Notes: generated by a model from the sequence alone, not told the origin. 64,000 nucleotides of DNA from Nocardioidaceae bacterium UBA4001 (GCA_002384855.1 DGBP01000020.1:40724-104723), one strand, 5' to 3'; positions 27,898-36,954 are shown, numbered from the stretch's first letter. Program-made: numbers and translations.

Positions 27898-28575
27898 GTG
27901 CGCGTGCTGCTGGTCGAGGACGAGGAGAAGCTCGCCGCGTTGCTGGCCCGTGGCCTCACCGAGCGTGGCGACGTGGTCGACGTCGTCGGAACCGGGGCGG
28001 AGGCGCTGACGTCGGCGCGCGAGGGCGAGTACGACGTCATCCTGCTCGACATCAGGCTGCCCGACCGTGACGGGTTCGAGGTGTGCCACCGGCTGCGTAC
28101 GGAGCGGGTATGGACACCGGTCCTGATGCTGACCGCGCGTACAGCGGTGGCGGACCGCATCGCCGGCCTGGACAGCGGTGCCGATGACTACCTGGCCAAG
28201 CCGTTCGCGTTCCAGGAGCTGCTGGCCCGCATGCGCGCCCTGGCCCGACGTGGCCCGGTACCGCGCCCGACCGATCTGGAGGTGGGCGACCTGCGGCTGG
28301 ATCCGGCGGCGCGGCGGGTCTGGCGGGGAGCCACCGAGGTGTCGCTGTCGACTCGAGAGTTCACGCTGCTGGAGACCCTCATGCGCCGACCTGACCAGGT
28401 TCTCACCCGGGAGCAGCTGCTCGGCTTGGTCTGGGGCGACCACCACGACGTCGCCTCGAACGTGGTGGACGTCTACGTGCGTTACCTGCGCGCGAAGATC
28501 GACCGGCCGTTCGGCATCACCAGCCTGCACACAGTGCGCGGAGTGGGCTACCGGCTCACCGAGGACACTCCGTGA
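27898..28575 (+). CDS. OmpR/PhoB-family response regulator
   Basis: 225 aa. Receiver domain 1-115: acidic pocket E7/D8, phosphoacceptor D51 (ILLDIRLP), T79, and K101 in DDYLAKPF. The C-terminal winged helix (about 125-222) has STREFTLLETLMRRPDQVLTR and YLRAKI ... VRGVGYRL. GTG 27898 is supported by a -10 box 6 nt upstream; an out-of-frame ATG at 27890 was ignored. Its stop overlaps the kinase start (GTGA). It probably binds the four-half-site operator just upstream and controls both its own operon and the PepSY/lipoprotein unit. Confidence 0.95.
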   Translation: MRVLLVEDEEKLAALLARGLTERGDVVDVVGTGAEALTSAREGEYDVILLDIRLPDRDGFEVCHRLRTERVWTPVLMLTARTAVADRIAGLDSGADDYLAKPFAFQELLARMRALARRGPVPRPTDLEVGDLRLDPAARRVWRGATEVSLSTREFTLLETLMRRPDQVLTREQLLGLVWGDHHDVASNVVDVYVRYLRAKIDRPFGITSLHTVRGVGYRLTEDTP

Positions 28576-29921
28576 CCGGCTGGCACCCGGCTCGGTGGCC
28601 GCTGCGGACCCGGGTCGCGCTCGCCTTCCTGGCCACGACAGGCGTGGCGCTGGCCGGGCTCGGCGCCTTCGTCCAGGTGCGCGTGAGCGCAGCACTCGAA
28701 GACCGGCTGCGGGACACGGTCCTTGCCGAGGCCGACCGCCTCGAAGCAGTGCCGGGTCCACGCCGGTCGGACGCCGTCCGAGCTCTCGGTGGGGACGTCC
28801 AGGCCCAGGTGCTCACCTCGCAGGGCGACGTCCGGGCGTCGTCGAGGCTGGTCGCGGGCCCCCTGCTCGGGTCTGGCGCAGTGGAGGTGACCGGGGAAGG
28901 GGGCCACGACTGGCGCGAGGTCCCGGTGACGGTGTTCGACGACGACGCCGCAGCCGCGGGGCACCAGGATCCGGAGCACGAGATGTTCGTGCTGCTGGTC
29001 CGGCCCACCGGGGATCGCATCCTCGTGGTCGGCGCGTCACGGGAGGACGTTGACGAAGCGCTCATGGCGCTGCGCAACCAGCTCCTGATCGCGGGACCGC
29101 TCGCGCTGGCCCTCGCCGGTGGGCTCGGCTACCTGGTCGCAGGGGCAGGGCTGCGCCCGATCGAGCGCATACGCGTCCGTGCGGCCACGATCTCCGCGCG
29201 CAGCGCGGGAGAGAGGCTCCCCGTTCCCTCGGCGAACGACGAGCTACGACGGCTGGCGGTGACCCTCAACGCCATGCTCGACCGTCTCGACGAAGGACTG
29301 CGGCGAAAGCGGAGGTTCGTGGCCGAGGCCAGTCACGACCTGCGCACGCCGCTGACCCTGATCCTCACCGAGGTCGAGCTGGCACTGGCGCAGCCTCGAC
29401 CGCCGGAGGAGCTGACCCAGGCGCTGCACTCCGTCGACGTCGAGGTGCGGCGGCTGATCGCACTGGCCGACGACTTGCTGGAGCACGCAGGGGCCGAGGA
29501 CGTCGGCCTGCCGATCGAGGCCCGCACCGTCGATCTCGTGGCGCTGACCACCCGTGTCGCCGACCGGTTCCAGGCGGCTGCCGGTGACCGTGCCATCCGC
29601 GTGGCCGCACCACGACCGGTCGAGGTCCAGGGTGACGCCACACGCCTGGACCGGGCGCTGTCGAATCTCATCGACAACGCTCTCCGCCACGGTGCCGGCG
29701 ACATCGCGATCGAGATCCGCGCCACCAGTGACAGCGCGGTCCTCACCGTCACCGACGAGGGCCCCGGGTTCCCACCGAACGACACGTCCGACCTCGCAGG
29801 CACCGGGCTTGGGCTGTCGATCGTCAGGGAGATCGTGCGGGCCCACGGCGGCAAGGTCGACGTGCAGCGCGTGGATCACCGCACCCGCGTGCGGATGGAA
29901 CTCACTTCCCCGGAAGACTGA
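28572..29921 (+). CDS. Two-component sensor histidine kinase
   Basis: 449 aa. TM1 at about 13-35, an extracytoplasmic sensor (36-168) rich in acidic residues, TM2 at about 170-192, then a HAMP domain (GLRPIERIRVRAA). The dimerisation/phosphoacceptor helix has H255 in AEASHDLRTPLT, and the HATPase domain has NLIDNALRHG, VTDEGPGFPP and GTGLGLSIVREIV. The GTG start overlaps the regulator stop by 4 bp. The signal is unknown. The linked PepSY protein and lipoprotein point to an envelope stimulus. Confidence 0.95.
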   Translation: MTGWHPARWPLRTRVALAFLATTGVALAGLGAFVQVRVSAALEDRLRDTVLAEADRLEAVPGPRRSDAVRALGGDVQAQVLTSQGDVRASSRLVAGPLLGSGAVEVTGEGGHDWREVPVTVFDDDAAAAGHQDPEHEMFVLLVRPTGDRILVVGASREDVDEALMALRNQLLIAGPLALALAGGLGYLVAGAGLRPIERIRVRAATISARSAGERLPVPSANDELRRLAVTLNAMLDRLDEGLRRKRRFVAEASHDLRTPLTLILTEVELALAQPRPPEELTQALHSVDVEVRRLIALADDLLEHAGAEDVGLPIEARTVDLVALTTRVADRFQAAAGDRAIRVAAPRPVEVQGDATRLDRALSNLIDNALRHGAGDIAIEIRATSDSAVLTVTDEGPGFPPNDTSDLAGTGLGLSIVREIVRAHGGKVDVQRVDHRTRVRMELTSPED

Positions 29922-29967
29922 TCTGCCCGAGGTGCACTCGTGTGCTGGCCATGGACAGCTTGTTCGG

Positions 29968-30040
29968 TGGAGCTGAGGGGACTCGAACCCCTGACCCCCT
30001 CCATGCCATGGAGGTGCGCTACCAGCTGCGCCACAGCCCC
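29968..30040 (-). tRNA. tRNA-Ala (anticodon GGC)
   Basis: 73 nt on the minus strand, beginning GGGGCTGTGGCGCAGCTGG. The anticodon stem CCTCC/GGAGG encloses ATGGCAT, giving anticodon GGC that reads GCC and GCU. The T-arm contains GGTTCGAGTCC. The acceptor stem shows the G3-U70 wobble pair that identifies alanine tRNAs. Only CC of the 3' CCA is encoded. Confidence 0.95.
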
Positions 30041-30146
30041 GCCGCCCTGATCGGGCAACTCCGGAATACTAGCCAACCCGAACCCCGGAAGCGAAATCGG
30101 GGGCCTCCCGCCTGACATGACCTCGGCCACGCCGGGCCACGAAGCC

Positions 30147-30623
30147 TCAGGCCGGGTTGCGTACGACGATCACCGGCCCCGCGCAGTGGCGGATGCACTG
30201 CTCGGCCACCGAACCGAGCACCAGGGAGCGGAAGCCACCGAGGCCGCGTGAGCCCACGACCACGACGTCGGCGGTCTCGGAGGCCGTGATCAGCGCCGGG
30301 GCCGCGGGGCTGTGGACGCAGTGGATGTCGACCGGGACCCCTGGGTCGGGACCCACGAGGTGCTCGATGCGGATCGACTCCTCCTCGCTGCAGGTGGCTT
30401 CGTACTCCGTCAGCGAGGCGGCGAAGCCTGCCGGCACGTCGGCCGGCCGCGCCGTGCTCATGATCGACCAGGCGCGGACGACGTGCAGCGTGCTGCTGCG
30501 GCGCCGCGCCTCCTCGAGCGCGTAGCGGACCGCGTGAGCGGCGCCCTCCGAGCCGTCGTCGCCGACGACCACACCACCGTCGGGACGGGCGAACCTGGTG
30601 ACCTCGGAGATGATCTCGTCCAT
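30147..30623 (-). CDS. Universal stress protein family (UspA-like)
   Basis: 158 aa, single Usp domain. Begins with VVVGDDGSEGAAHAVRYALEEA and ends with the ATP-binding signature GSRGLGGFRSLVLGSVAEQ, followed by HCAGPVIVVRNPA, so it is predicted to bind ATP. ATG 30623 was chosen as the first start of the family-like region, with GGGG just upstream. The histidine phosphatase gene lies 14 bp upstream on the same strand, so this may be the last gene of the nadD-rsfS unit. The exact stress is unknown. Confidence 0.9.
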   Translation of the reverse strand: MDEIISEVTRFARPDGGVVVGDDGSEGAAHAVRYALEEARRRSSTLHVVRAWSIMSTARPADVPAGFAASLTEYEATCSEEESIRIEHLVGPDPGVPVDIHCVHSPAAPALITASETADVVVVGSRGLGGFRSLVLGSVAEQCIRHCAGPVIVVRNPA

Positions 30624-30637
30624 AACCCCATCTTCCC

Positions 30638-31267
30638 TCACACGGGGCGTTCCCGGGCCACCTTCTCGTTGTAGCCGGCCAGCCGGAGCCGGCCTCCGTG
30701 CTCGATCTCCTCGACGGTGACCCAGGCGCAGTTGTCGACTGCCTTCAGCCCGGCGGCCAGCTCCAGCGGCCACTCCAGCAGGGCGGCCACGGCCACCTTC
30801 ATCGCGGCGCCGTGGGTCACGACCAGCACGGTCTCGCCGTGTGACAGCTCCTCGATGCGCTCACGGAGCGCCGGCACCATCCTGGCGGCGACATCCTCGC
30901 TCACCTCGCCGCCCTTGACCGGCACGAGCCCCTCCCCCGACAGCCACGCGGTGTACTCCTCGGGGAACCGCTCGGCGAACTCGGCCAGGGTCAGCCCCTG
31001 CCTCTCACCGACGTCGAACTCGCGCAGCCTGGGGTCCTGCTCGACGGGCAGGCCCAGCACGTCGGAGAGGTACTCCGCGGTCTGCCGGGCGCGCCGCAGG
31101 TCCGAGGCCCACAGACGCGCGACGTCGAGGTCGGCCAGGTGCCGTGCGGCGGCCCGGGCCTGCGCGTGCCCGGTCGGGTCCAGCTCGACGTCCGCGTGCC
31201 CCTGTGCCCGCCCGGACTCGTTCCAGGAGGTGCGGCCGTGGCGCAGCAGGATCAGCCGGCGGCTCAC
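30638..31267 (-). CDS. Histidine phosphatase (phosphoglycerate-mutase-like)
   Basis: 209 aa. The RHG motif is at the N-terminus (LILLRHGRTSWN, phospho-acceptor His). A second catalytic His is in VVTHGAAMKVA, with SDLRRARQTAEYL and ELSHGETVLVV between. It belongs to the cofactor-dependent phosphoglycerate mutase/phosphatase family, and many actinobacterial members act as phosphatases on sugar phosphates or other esters. GTG 31267 overlaps the rsfS stop (GTGA). The conserved place after nadD-rsfS is known from other actinobacteria and may hint at a role in NAD or 3-phosphoglycerate metabolism, which is inference. Confidence 0.9.
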   Translation of the reverse strand: MSRRLILLRHGRTSWNESGRAQGHADVELDPTGHAQARAAARHLADLDVARLWASDLRRARQTAEYLSDVLGLPVEQDPRLREFDVGERQGLTLAEFAERFPEEYTAWLSGEGLVPVKGGEVSEDVAARMVPALRERIEELSHGETVLVVTHGAAMKVAVAALLEWPLELAAGLKAVDNCAWVTVEEIEHGGRLRLAGYNEKVARERPV

Positions 31268-31644
31268 TCGCCGCGGCCGGAGGTGACGGTCTCGGGCAGG
31301 TCGATGGCCGGGCAGTCGCGCCACAGCCGCTCGAGGGCGTAGAAGGACCGCTCCTCCTCGTGCTGCACGTGCACCACGAGGTCGGCGTAGTCGAGCAGCA
31401 CCCATCGCCCGTCACGCTCGCCCTCGCGTCGTACCGGCTTGGCGCCGAGCTCGCGCAGGCGGTCCTCGACCGCGTCCACGACCGCTCTGACCTGGCGGTC
31501 GTTCGCGGCCGAGCACAGCAGGAAGACGTCGGTGATCACCAGCTGCTCGGACACGTCGAAGGCGACGATGTTCTCGGCGAGCTTGTCGGAGGCCGCCTGG
31601 GCGGCGGCGTGCACAAGCTCGAGTGCGTGGTCGGTGGCGGTCAC
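31264..31644 (-). CDS. rsfS: Ribosome silencing factor RsfS
   Basis: 126 aa. RsfS/Iojap signature: NIVAFDVSEQLVITDVFLLCSA, DRQVRAVVDAVEDRLRELG, and GRWVLLDYADLVVHVQHEEERSFY. It binds L14 of the large subunit and blocks subunit joining, damping translation in stationary or starved cells. GTG 31644 overlaps the nadD stop and its own stop overlaps the phosphatase start, so nadD-rsfS-phosphatase is one tightly coupled unit. Confidence 0.96.
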   Translation of the reverse strand: MTATDHALELVHAAAQAASDKLAENIVAFDVSEQLVITDVFLLCSAANDRQVRAVVDAVEDRLRELGAKPVRREGERDGRWVLLDYADLVVHVQHEEERSFYALERLWRDCPAIDLPETVTSGRGE

Positions 31645-32291
31645 GTGAGTCCTTGCCTGGGTCGGGGTCGGTCGGGCCGGTAGAGCGCGTGCTTGCCGAT
31701 GTACTGCACCACGCCGTCGGGGACGAGGTACCACACCGGGTCGCCCGCGGTCACCCGCTGCCGGCAGTCGGTGGAGGAGATCGCCAGCGCGGGGATCTCC
31801 ACGATGGTCACCTTGTCCAGCGGGATCCCCTCGAGCGTGGACAGGTCCATCTCGTAGCCGGGACGGGTACATCCCACGAAGTGCGCGAGCTCGAACAGCT
31901 CGGAGGCGTCACGCCAGGTGAAGATCTCCATCAGCGCGTCGGCGCCGGTGATGAAGTACAGGTCGGCGTCCTCGAGGGTCGCCGAGAGGTCGCGCAGCGT
32001 GTCGATGGTGTACGTCGGACCGTTCCGCTCGACGTCGACCCGCGACACCCAGAAGCGTGGGTTCGAGGCGGTCGCGATGACCGTCATCAGGTAGCGGTCC
32101 TCCGACGCGCTGACCTCGCGCTCGGCCTTCTGCCAGGGCTCGCCGGTCGGCACGAAGACGACCTCGTCGAGGTCGAACCACGCCCGCACCTCACTCGCGG
32201 CGACGAGGTGGCCGTGATGGATGGGGTCGAACGTGCCACCCATGACGCCGATCCGACGGCGTCCGGGCTGCACGGAGGGGGTCTCAGTCAC
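31641..32291 (-). CDS. nadD: Nicotinate-nucleotide adenylyltransferase
   Basis: 216 aa. Nucleotidyltransferase motif GGTFDPIHHGHL near the N-terminus and ISSTDCRQRV near the C-terminus. It makes nicotinic acid adenine dinucleotide from nicotinate mononucleotide and ATP in NAD synthesis. GTG 32291. A small membrane protein is encoded 30 bp upstream on the same strand; rsfS follows with a 4-bp overlap. The nadD-rsfS pairing is common in bacteria. Confidence 0.96.
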   Translation of the reverse strand: MTETPSVQPGRRRIGVMGGTFDPIHHGHLVAASEVRAWFDLDEVVFVPTGEPWQKAEREVSASEDRYLMTVIATASNPRFWVSRVDVERNGPTYTIDTLRDLSATLEDADLYFITGADALMEIFTWRDASELFELAHFVGCTRPGYEMDLSTLEGIPLDKVTIVEIPALAISSTDCRQRVTAGDPVWYLVPDGVVQYIGKHALYRPDRPRPRQGLT

Positions 32292-32321
32292 CGGCGTCCG
32301 TCATCGGCTGGGCCTCGCAGC

Positions 32322-32474
32322 TCAGGAGTGCTCGCGGCCCTTGCCGAAGGCCAGCAGCCCGACGAGGAGGGCCAGCAGGAGGCCGAGGGCGATGAGGCCG
32401 ACCGCGATCGGCGAGATGGCCGCGCCGGTGGAGTGGGTCTCCTCGGCGGCCGAGATCAGGGACGTAAGCAGCAT
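32322..32474 (-). CDS. 50-residue membrane microprotein upstream of nadD
   Basis: Encodes MLLTSLISAAEETHSTGAAI followed by one long hydrophobic helix (about 20-43, Ala/Leu/Gly/Ile) and a basic-polar tail GKGREHS. It is too short for most ORF thresholds. ATG 32474 lies 6 nt after a TAAGGT -10 box, the leaderless layout seen elsewhere here, and third positions are almost all G or C. It sits between proA and nadD, with its own promoter at the head of the nadD-rsfS unit. No known family was recognised. A short N-terminal-out helix protein is the simplest reading. Confidence 0.72.
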   Translation of the reverse strand: MLLTSLISAAEETHSTGAAISPIAVGLIALGLLLALLVGLLAFGKGREHS

Positions 32475-32480
32475 GCGCAC

Positions 32481-32486
32481 ACCTTA
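32481..32486 (-). promoter_or_regulatory. -10 box (TAAGGT) for microprotein/nadD unit, leaderless
   Basis: The minus-strand TAAGGT ends 6 nt before ATG 32474. Confidence 0.45.
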
Positions 32487-32547
32487 CCGGCAGCCCAGGG
32501 CGTTCCCGATGTAGACCTCGTCCCGGGCCCGTGACGCCCCGCCTGTG

Positions 32548-33804
32548 TCAGCGGACGTGGCCGTCCCCGGTGACGACGTACTTGGTCGACGTCATCTCCG
32601 GCAGTCCCATCGGGCCGCGCGCGTGCAGCTTCTGGGTGGAGATCCCGATCTCCGCCCCGAACCCGAACTCGCCGCCGTCGGTGAACCGCGTCGAGGCGTT
32701 GACGAGCACCGCCGCCGAGTCCACGGCCGCGGTGAAGCGGCGGGCGGCAGGCTGGGAGCGGGTGACGATCGCGTCGCTGTGCCCCGAGGAGTAGCGCCGG
32801 ATGTGGGTGATGGCGCCCTCGAGGTCGGGTACGACGGCCGCGGAGATGTCGAGGGAGAGGTACTCCTCGGCGAAGTCCTCCTCGGTCGCCGGCACGACGC
32901 CCTCCAGCCTGGCGAAGGCCGGGTCGCCGTGGACGGTCACTCCGGCCTCCTGCAGCGCGCCGACCACCCGGGGCAGGAAGGCGGCGGCGACGTCGGCGTG
33001 CACGAGCAGCGACTCCGCGGCGTTGCACACCGAGGGCCGGTGGGTCTTGGCGTTGAGGACGATGGCGAGCGCCATGTCGAGGTCGGCCTCGGCGTCGACG
33101 TACACGTGGCAGTTGCCCACCCCGGTCTCGATCACCGGGACGGTCGACTCCTCGACCACCGAGCGGATCAGGCCCGCGCCCCCGCGCGGGATCAGCACGT
33201 CCACGAGGCCGCGGGCCCGCATCAGGGCCTTGGCCGGCTCGTGCCCCTCCCCCGGCACCAGCGAGATCGCGTCCTCCGGCAGGCCCGCGCCCGCGACGGC
33301 CCGGCGCAGCACGGCGACGATGGCGGAGTTCGAGCCGAGGGCGCTCGAGGAGCCGCGCAGGAGCACGGCGTTGCCGGCCTTGAGGCAGATCCCCGCCGCG
33401 TCGGCGGTGACGTTGGGCCGCGCCTCGTAGATGAACCCGATCACCCCGAAAGGCACCCGGACCTGCCGCAGCTCGAGGCCGTTGGCGAGGGTGGACCCCC
33501 GGACCACCTCCCCGACCGGGTCGGGCAGTGCCGCGACGTCGCGCAGGCCCTGCGCCATGGCGGCGACCCGCGCCTCGTCGAGCCGCAGCCGGTCGAGGAT
33601 CGCGTCGGGGGTGCCGTGCGACCGTGCCCTGGCCACGTCGTCGGCGTTCGCGGCGATCACCTCGGGGGCGGCCGCGACGAGGGCGTCGGCCATGGCGTGC
33701 AGAGCGGCGTCCTTGTGGGCCCGCGTGGTGACCGCGAGCTCGTTGGCGGCCTCGCGGGCTCGTTCGGCCACGGCTACGAGTGTGTTGCCTGCATGGCTCG
33801 TCAT
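32548..33804 (-). CDS. proA: Gamma-glutamyl phosphate reductase
   Basis: 418 aa, the standard ProA length. The catalytic cysteine is in HRPSVCNAAESLLVH, with ALGSNSAIVAVLRRA and ISLVPGEGHEPAKALM around it. ProA reduces gamma-glutamyl phosphate with NADPH to glutamate semialdehyde, the second step of proline synthesis. It is separated from proB by a small conserved-looking gene and lies on the same strand. The start is ATG 33804. Confidence 0.96.
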   Translation of the reverse strand: MTSHAGNTLVAVAERAREAANELAVTTRAHKDAALHAMADALVAAAPEVIAANADDVARARSHGTPDAILDRLRLDEARVAAMAQGLRDVAALPDPVGEVVRGSTLANGLELRQVRVPFGVIGFIYEARPNVTADAAGICLKAGNAVLLRGSSSALGSNSAIVAVLRRAVAGAGLPEDAISLVPGEGHEPAKALMRARGLVDVLIPRGGAGLIRSVVEESTVPVIETGVGNCHVYVDAEADLDMALAIVLNAKTHRPSVCNAAESLLVHADVAAAFLPRVVGALQEAGVTVHGDPAFARLEGVVPATEEDFAEEYLSLDISAAVVPDLEGAITHIRRYSSGHSDAIVTRSQPAARRFTAAVDSAAVLVNASTRFTDGGEFGFGAEIGISTQKLHARGPMGLPEMTSTKYVVTGDGHVR

Positions 33805-33829
33805 GGCACCAGCGTAGGACTCGGGCCGG

Positions 33830-34180
33830 TCAGAACGGGAGCGGTGTCACGTCCTGGAGGTCGACCACGACGGAGTACTCCATGCCGCGACTCTGGAAGA
33901 CGTGCCGCTCGATCACCTCGAGGCCCACCACCTCCCAGCGGGGCAGGCCGGCGGAGTCGCGATGCTCGTTCCAGACCCTCAGCGCGAGCGAGGAGGCGTC
34001 GAGGAGCGACTCGGCCTCCTCCCAGTACTGGATCTCGGCCCGCGCGCCGTCGTACTTCATCGAGTGCATGAACGGTCGCTGGTCGCTGAGCCGGCGCAGG
34101 GCGTTGCGGACCACGAGGGGCTCCATGCGGTCGCCCGCGACGGTCACCCTCACGTGCCAGAGCCGGACGGGCTCGCCCAC
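33830..34180 (-). CDS. Hypothetical protein between proB and proA
   Basis: 116 aa. A beta-alpha-beta start (LWHVRVTVAGDRMEP), an alpha helix with ALRRLSDQRPF, then HSMKYDGARAEIQYWEEA and the ending VVVDLQDVTPLPF. GTG 34180 has GGTGGG just upstream. Codon use matches its neighbours, and it fits neatly between proB and proA on the same strand. No family was recognised. It looks like a compact alpha/beta protein and could be unrelated to proline metabolism. Confidence 0.7.
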   Translation of the reverse strand: MGEPVRLWHVRVTVAGDRMEPLVVRNALRRLSDQRPFMHSMKYDGARAEIQYWEEAESLLDASSLALRVWNEHRDSAGLPRWEVVGLEVIERHVFQSRGMEYSVVVDLQDVTPLPF

Positions 34181-34267
34181 ATCCCACCTCTTCCAGGTCC
34201 CGGAACCTCGTGCCCAGTCTCCCCTTGCGGCACAGGCAGCGGCAGGGGAATCGGGAAAGTGGTCAGG

Positions 34268-35410
34268 CTACGGGACGCGGTGGCGGGGGTGGACCAGGAG
34301 GACCAGGTCGTCACGGTGGACCACCTCGCGCTCGTAGGAGGAACCGAGCTCCCGGGACAGCTCGTGGGTGGACCGCCCTACCAGACCGGGAAGCTCGTCG
34401 GAGTCGTAGTTGACCAGCCCGCGCGCCACCGCCCGGCCGTGCGCGTCGACGAGGTCCACGGGGTCCCCCGCGGCGAAGGAGCCGTCTACCCCGGTGATCC
34501 CCGCCGGGAGCAGGGAGGCCCGGCGCTCGACGACTGCGCGCACCGCCCCGTCGTCGAGGACCACGCTCCCCTTCGGCTCGGTGGCGTGCGCCAGCCACAG
34601 CAGTCGCGTGGGCCTGCGACGTCCGGTCGGGTGGAACATCGTGCCCACCTGCTCGCCCGCGAGAGCCGGGGTGGCCTGCTCGGCGGAGGTGAGTACGACG
34701 GGGATGCCGGCACCCGTGGCGATCCGGGCCGCCTCGACCTTGGTCTGCATGCCCCCCGTGCCCAGTCCCCCGGGGCCCGCCCGCCCGATCGTGACGGCCT
34801 CGAGGTCGTCGTCGGAGGACACCTCGGCGAGCAGGCTCGTGCCCGGGGCGGTCGGGTGGCCGTCGTACAGCCCGTCGACGTCGGAGAGCAGGAGCAGTAG
34901 GTCGGCGTGCACGAGGTGGGCGACGAGCGCGGCGAGCCGGTCGTTGTCGCCGAACCGGATCTCGGTCGTGGCGACCGTGTCGTTCTCGTTGACGATGGGG
35001 ACGGTGCCCATCTCCAGCAGCTTGGCGAAGGTCCGGTAGGCGTTGCGGTAGTGGTTGCGCCGGGTCACGTCGTCGACGGTGAGCAGCACCTGGCCGACGG
35101 TCTGCCCGTGGCGGGCGAACTCCTCGGTGTAGCGGTGCACGAGCAGGCCCTGGCCGACCGAGGCCGCCGCCTGCTGGGTGGCGAGGTCACGCGGGCGCCG
35201 GGAGAGGCCGAGCGGAGCGAGACCCGCGGCGATCGCCCCCGAGGAGACCAGCACCACCTCGGCGCCGCGGGCCCGGAGCCCGGCCAGGGTGTCGACCAGC
35301 GAGCGGACCCGGGCGGGGTCGATGCCGCCCTCTGCCGTGGTGAGCGAGGACGAGCCGACCTTGACCACGACCCGGCCGGCCGAGGCGACGCCCTGGCGCC
35401 GCGTGGTCAC
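34268..35410 (-). CDS. proB: Glutamate 5-kinase with PUA domain
   Basis: 380 aa. Amino-acid-kinase fold: VVVKVGSSSLTTAEGGID at the N-terminus, VSSGAIAAGLAPLG, and an ENDTVATTEIRFGDNDRLAALV segment. The C-terminal 100 residues match the PUA domain found in full-length ProB. It phosphorylates glutamate in the first step of proline synthesis and is feedback-inhibited by proline in most bacteria. GTG 35410 overlaps the obgE stop (GTGA), so proB is coupled to obgE, as in other actinobacteria. Confidence 0.96.
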   Translation of the reverse strand: MTTRRQGVASAGRVVVKVGSSSLTTAEGGIDPARVRSLVDTLAGLRARGAEVVLVSSGAIAAGLAPLGLSRRPRDLATQQAAASVGQGLLVHRYTEEFARHGQTVGQVLLTVDDVTRRNHYRNAYRTFAKLLEMGTVPIVNENDTVATTEIRFGDNDRLAALVAHLVHADLLLLLSDVDGLYDGHPTAPGTSLLAEVSSDDDLEAVTIGRAGPGGLGTGGMQTKVEAARIATGAGIPVVLTSAEQATPALAGEQVGTMFHPTGRRRPTRLLWLAHATEPKGSVVLDDGAVRAVVERRASLLPAGITGVDGSFAAGDPVDLVDAHGRAVARGLVNYDSDELPGLVGRSTHELSRELGSSYEREVVHRDDLVLLVHPRHRVP

Positions 35411-36954
35411 CGCTGCTCGTCCTCGACGCCCGGGTCGTCCTCGTCCCAGCCGAGGTCGAGCTCTGCGCGGGCCTCCTCGTCGAGCTCGATCTCCCCGGCG
35501 TCGGCGAGACGGCGTGCCACGTCGGCACGGGTCTCCCCCGGGGTGCGGTTGCGGAACGCCTCGTCGATCGCCCGGCGGCGCTGGGCGGCCCGCCGCTGCT
35601 CGTCGAAGCGCTGGTCCTCACCGCGGCGGCTGAGGATCTCCGCACCGGCCTGCATCATCGGCTTGAAGTCGAAGACCACCGCGTTGTCGGCCTCGCCGAT
35701 GAGGACGGTGTCGCCCTCCGCGGCACCGAGCTGCAGGAGCTTGTCCTCGACCCCGAGCCGGTTGAGCCGATCGGCGAGGAAGCCCACCGCCTCGTCGTTG
35801 CTGAAGTCGGTCTGGCGGACCCAGCGCTCGGGCTTCTCGCCCCGCACGCGCCAGCCCTCGCCGGTCTCCTTGATCGTGAACTCCGGCCCGCCCGCCGCGG
35901 TCGGCGGGCGCAGCACGATCCGGGTGGCCTCCACGACGGGCTTGCTCCTGCGGGCCGCGGAGACGATCTCGGCCATCGCGAACGCCAGCTCGCGCAGACC
36001 CTCGTGGCTCGCGGCCGAGACCTCGTAGACCCGCAGCCCCCGCTCGGCGAAGTCCTCGCTGACGATGTCGGCGAGGTCGCGCGCGTCGGGCACGTCGACC
36101 TTGTTGAGCGCGACCAGCCTGGGACGGTCGTCGAGACCGCCGTACCTGCTGAGCTCGCGCTCGATGATGTCGAGGTCCTCGAGGGGGTTGCGCCCCGGCT
36201 CCATGGTGGCCATGTCGATGACGTGGACCAAGGCGGCGCAGCGCTCGACGTGGCGCAGGAAGTCGTGGCCGAGGCCCTTGCCCTCGCTCGCGCCCTCGAT
36301 CAAACCCGGGACGTCGGCGACGGTGAACGTGACGTCGCCCGCGGTGACAACGCCGAGGTTCGGCACCAGGGTCGTGAACGGGTAGTCGGCGATCTTCGGC
36401 CGGGCCCGGGACAGGGCCGCGATCAGGCTCGACTTGCCCGCGCTCGGGAAGCCCACGAGCCCGACGTCGGCGACCACCTTGAGCTCGAGGGTGATGGTCC
36501 GGTCGTCGCCGGGCTCGCCGAGCAGGGCGAATCCGGGGGCCTTGCGCTTGCTCGAGGCCAGCGCCGCGTTGCCGAGACCGCCGCGGCCGCCCTCGGCGAC
36601 GACCATCTCGGTGCCGGGGCCGACGAGGTCGCCGAGGACGTTGCCCCGTTCGTCGGTGACGACCGTGCCCTCGGGGACCGGGAGGACGAGGTCCCCGCCG
36701 TGACCACCGTTGCGGTGGCCCCCCGCACCGTGGCCACCGTGGGAGGCGCGACGGTGAGGGCTGTGGTGGTAGTCGACCAGCGTCGTCACGTCCGGGTCGA
36801 CCCGGAGGATCACGCTGCCGCCAGGGCCCCCGTTGCCGCCGTCCGGGCCGCCGAGGGGCTTGAACTTCTCGCGGTGCACCGACGCCACGCCGTTGCCCCC
36901 TCGCCCGGCGGTGACGTGCAGCACCACACGGTCTACGAAGGTGGGTACTGCCAT
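35407..36954 (-). CDS. obgE: Obg-family GTPase (ObgE/CgtA)
   Basis: 515 aa. Gly-rich Obg fold (1-158), G domain with P-loop GFPSAGKSS (168-176), G3 DVPGLIEG, G4 NKVD, and a C-terminal OCT domain plus an acidic tail of about 60 residues ending in GVEDEQR. It acts in 50S assembly and the stringent response. The start is ATG 36954. It is downstream of rplU-rpmA but separated by the rpmA terminator and an 88-bp repeat, so it may have its own promoter. It is coupled to proB by overlap. Confidence 0.97.
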   Translation of the reverse strand: MAVPTFVDRVVLHVTAGRGGNGVASVHREKFKPLGGPDGGNGGPGGSVILRVDPDVTTLVDYHHSPHRRASHGGHGAGGHRNGGHGGDLVLPVPEGTVVTDERGNVLGDLVGPGTEMVVAEGGRGGLGNAALASSKRKAPGFALLGEPGDDRTITLELKVVADVGLVGFPSAGKSSLIAALSRARPKIADYPFTTLVPNLGVVTAGDVTFTVADVPGLIEGASEGKGLGHDFLRHVERCAALVHVIDMATMEPGRNPLEDLDIIERELSRYGGLDDRPRLVALNKVDVPDARDLADIVSEDFAERGLRVYEVSAASHEGLRELAFAMAEIVSAARRSKPVVEATRIVLRPPTAAGGPEFTIKETGEGWRVRGEKPERWVRQTDFSNDEAVGFLADRLNRLGVEDKLLQLGAAEGDTVLIGEADNAVVFDFKPMMQAGAEILSRRGEDQRFDEQRRAAQRRRAIDEAFRNRTPGETRADVARRLADAGEIELDEEARAELDLGWDEDDPGVEDEQR

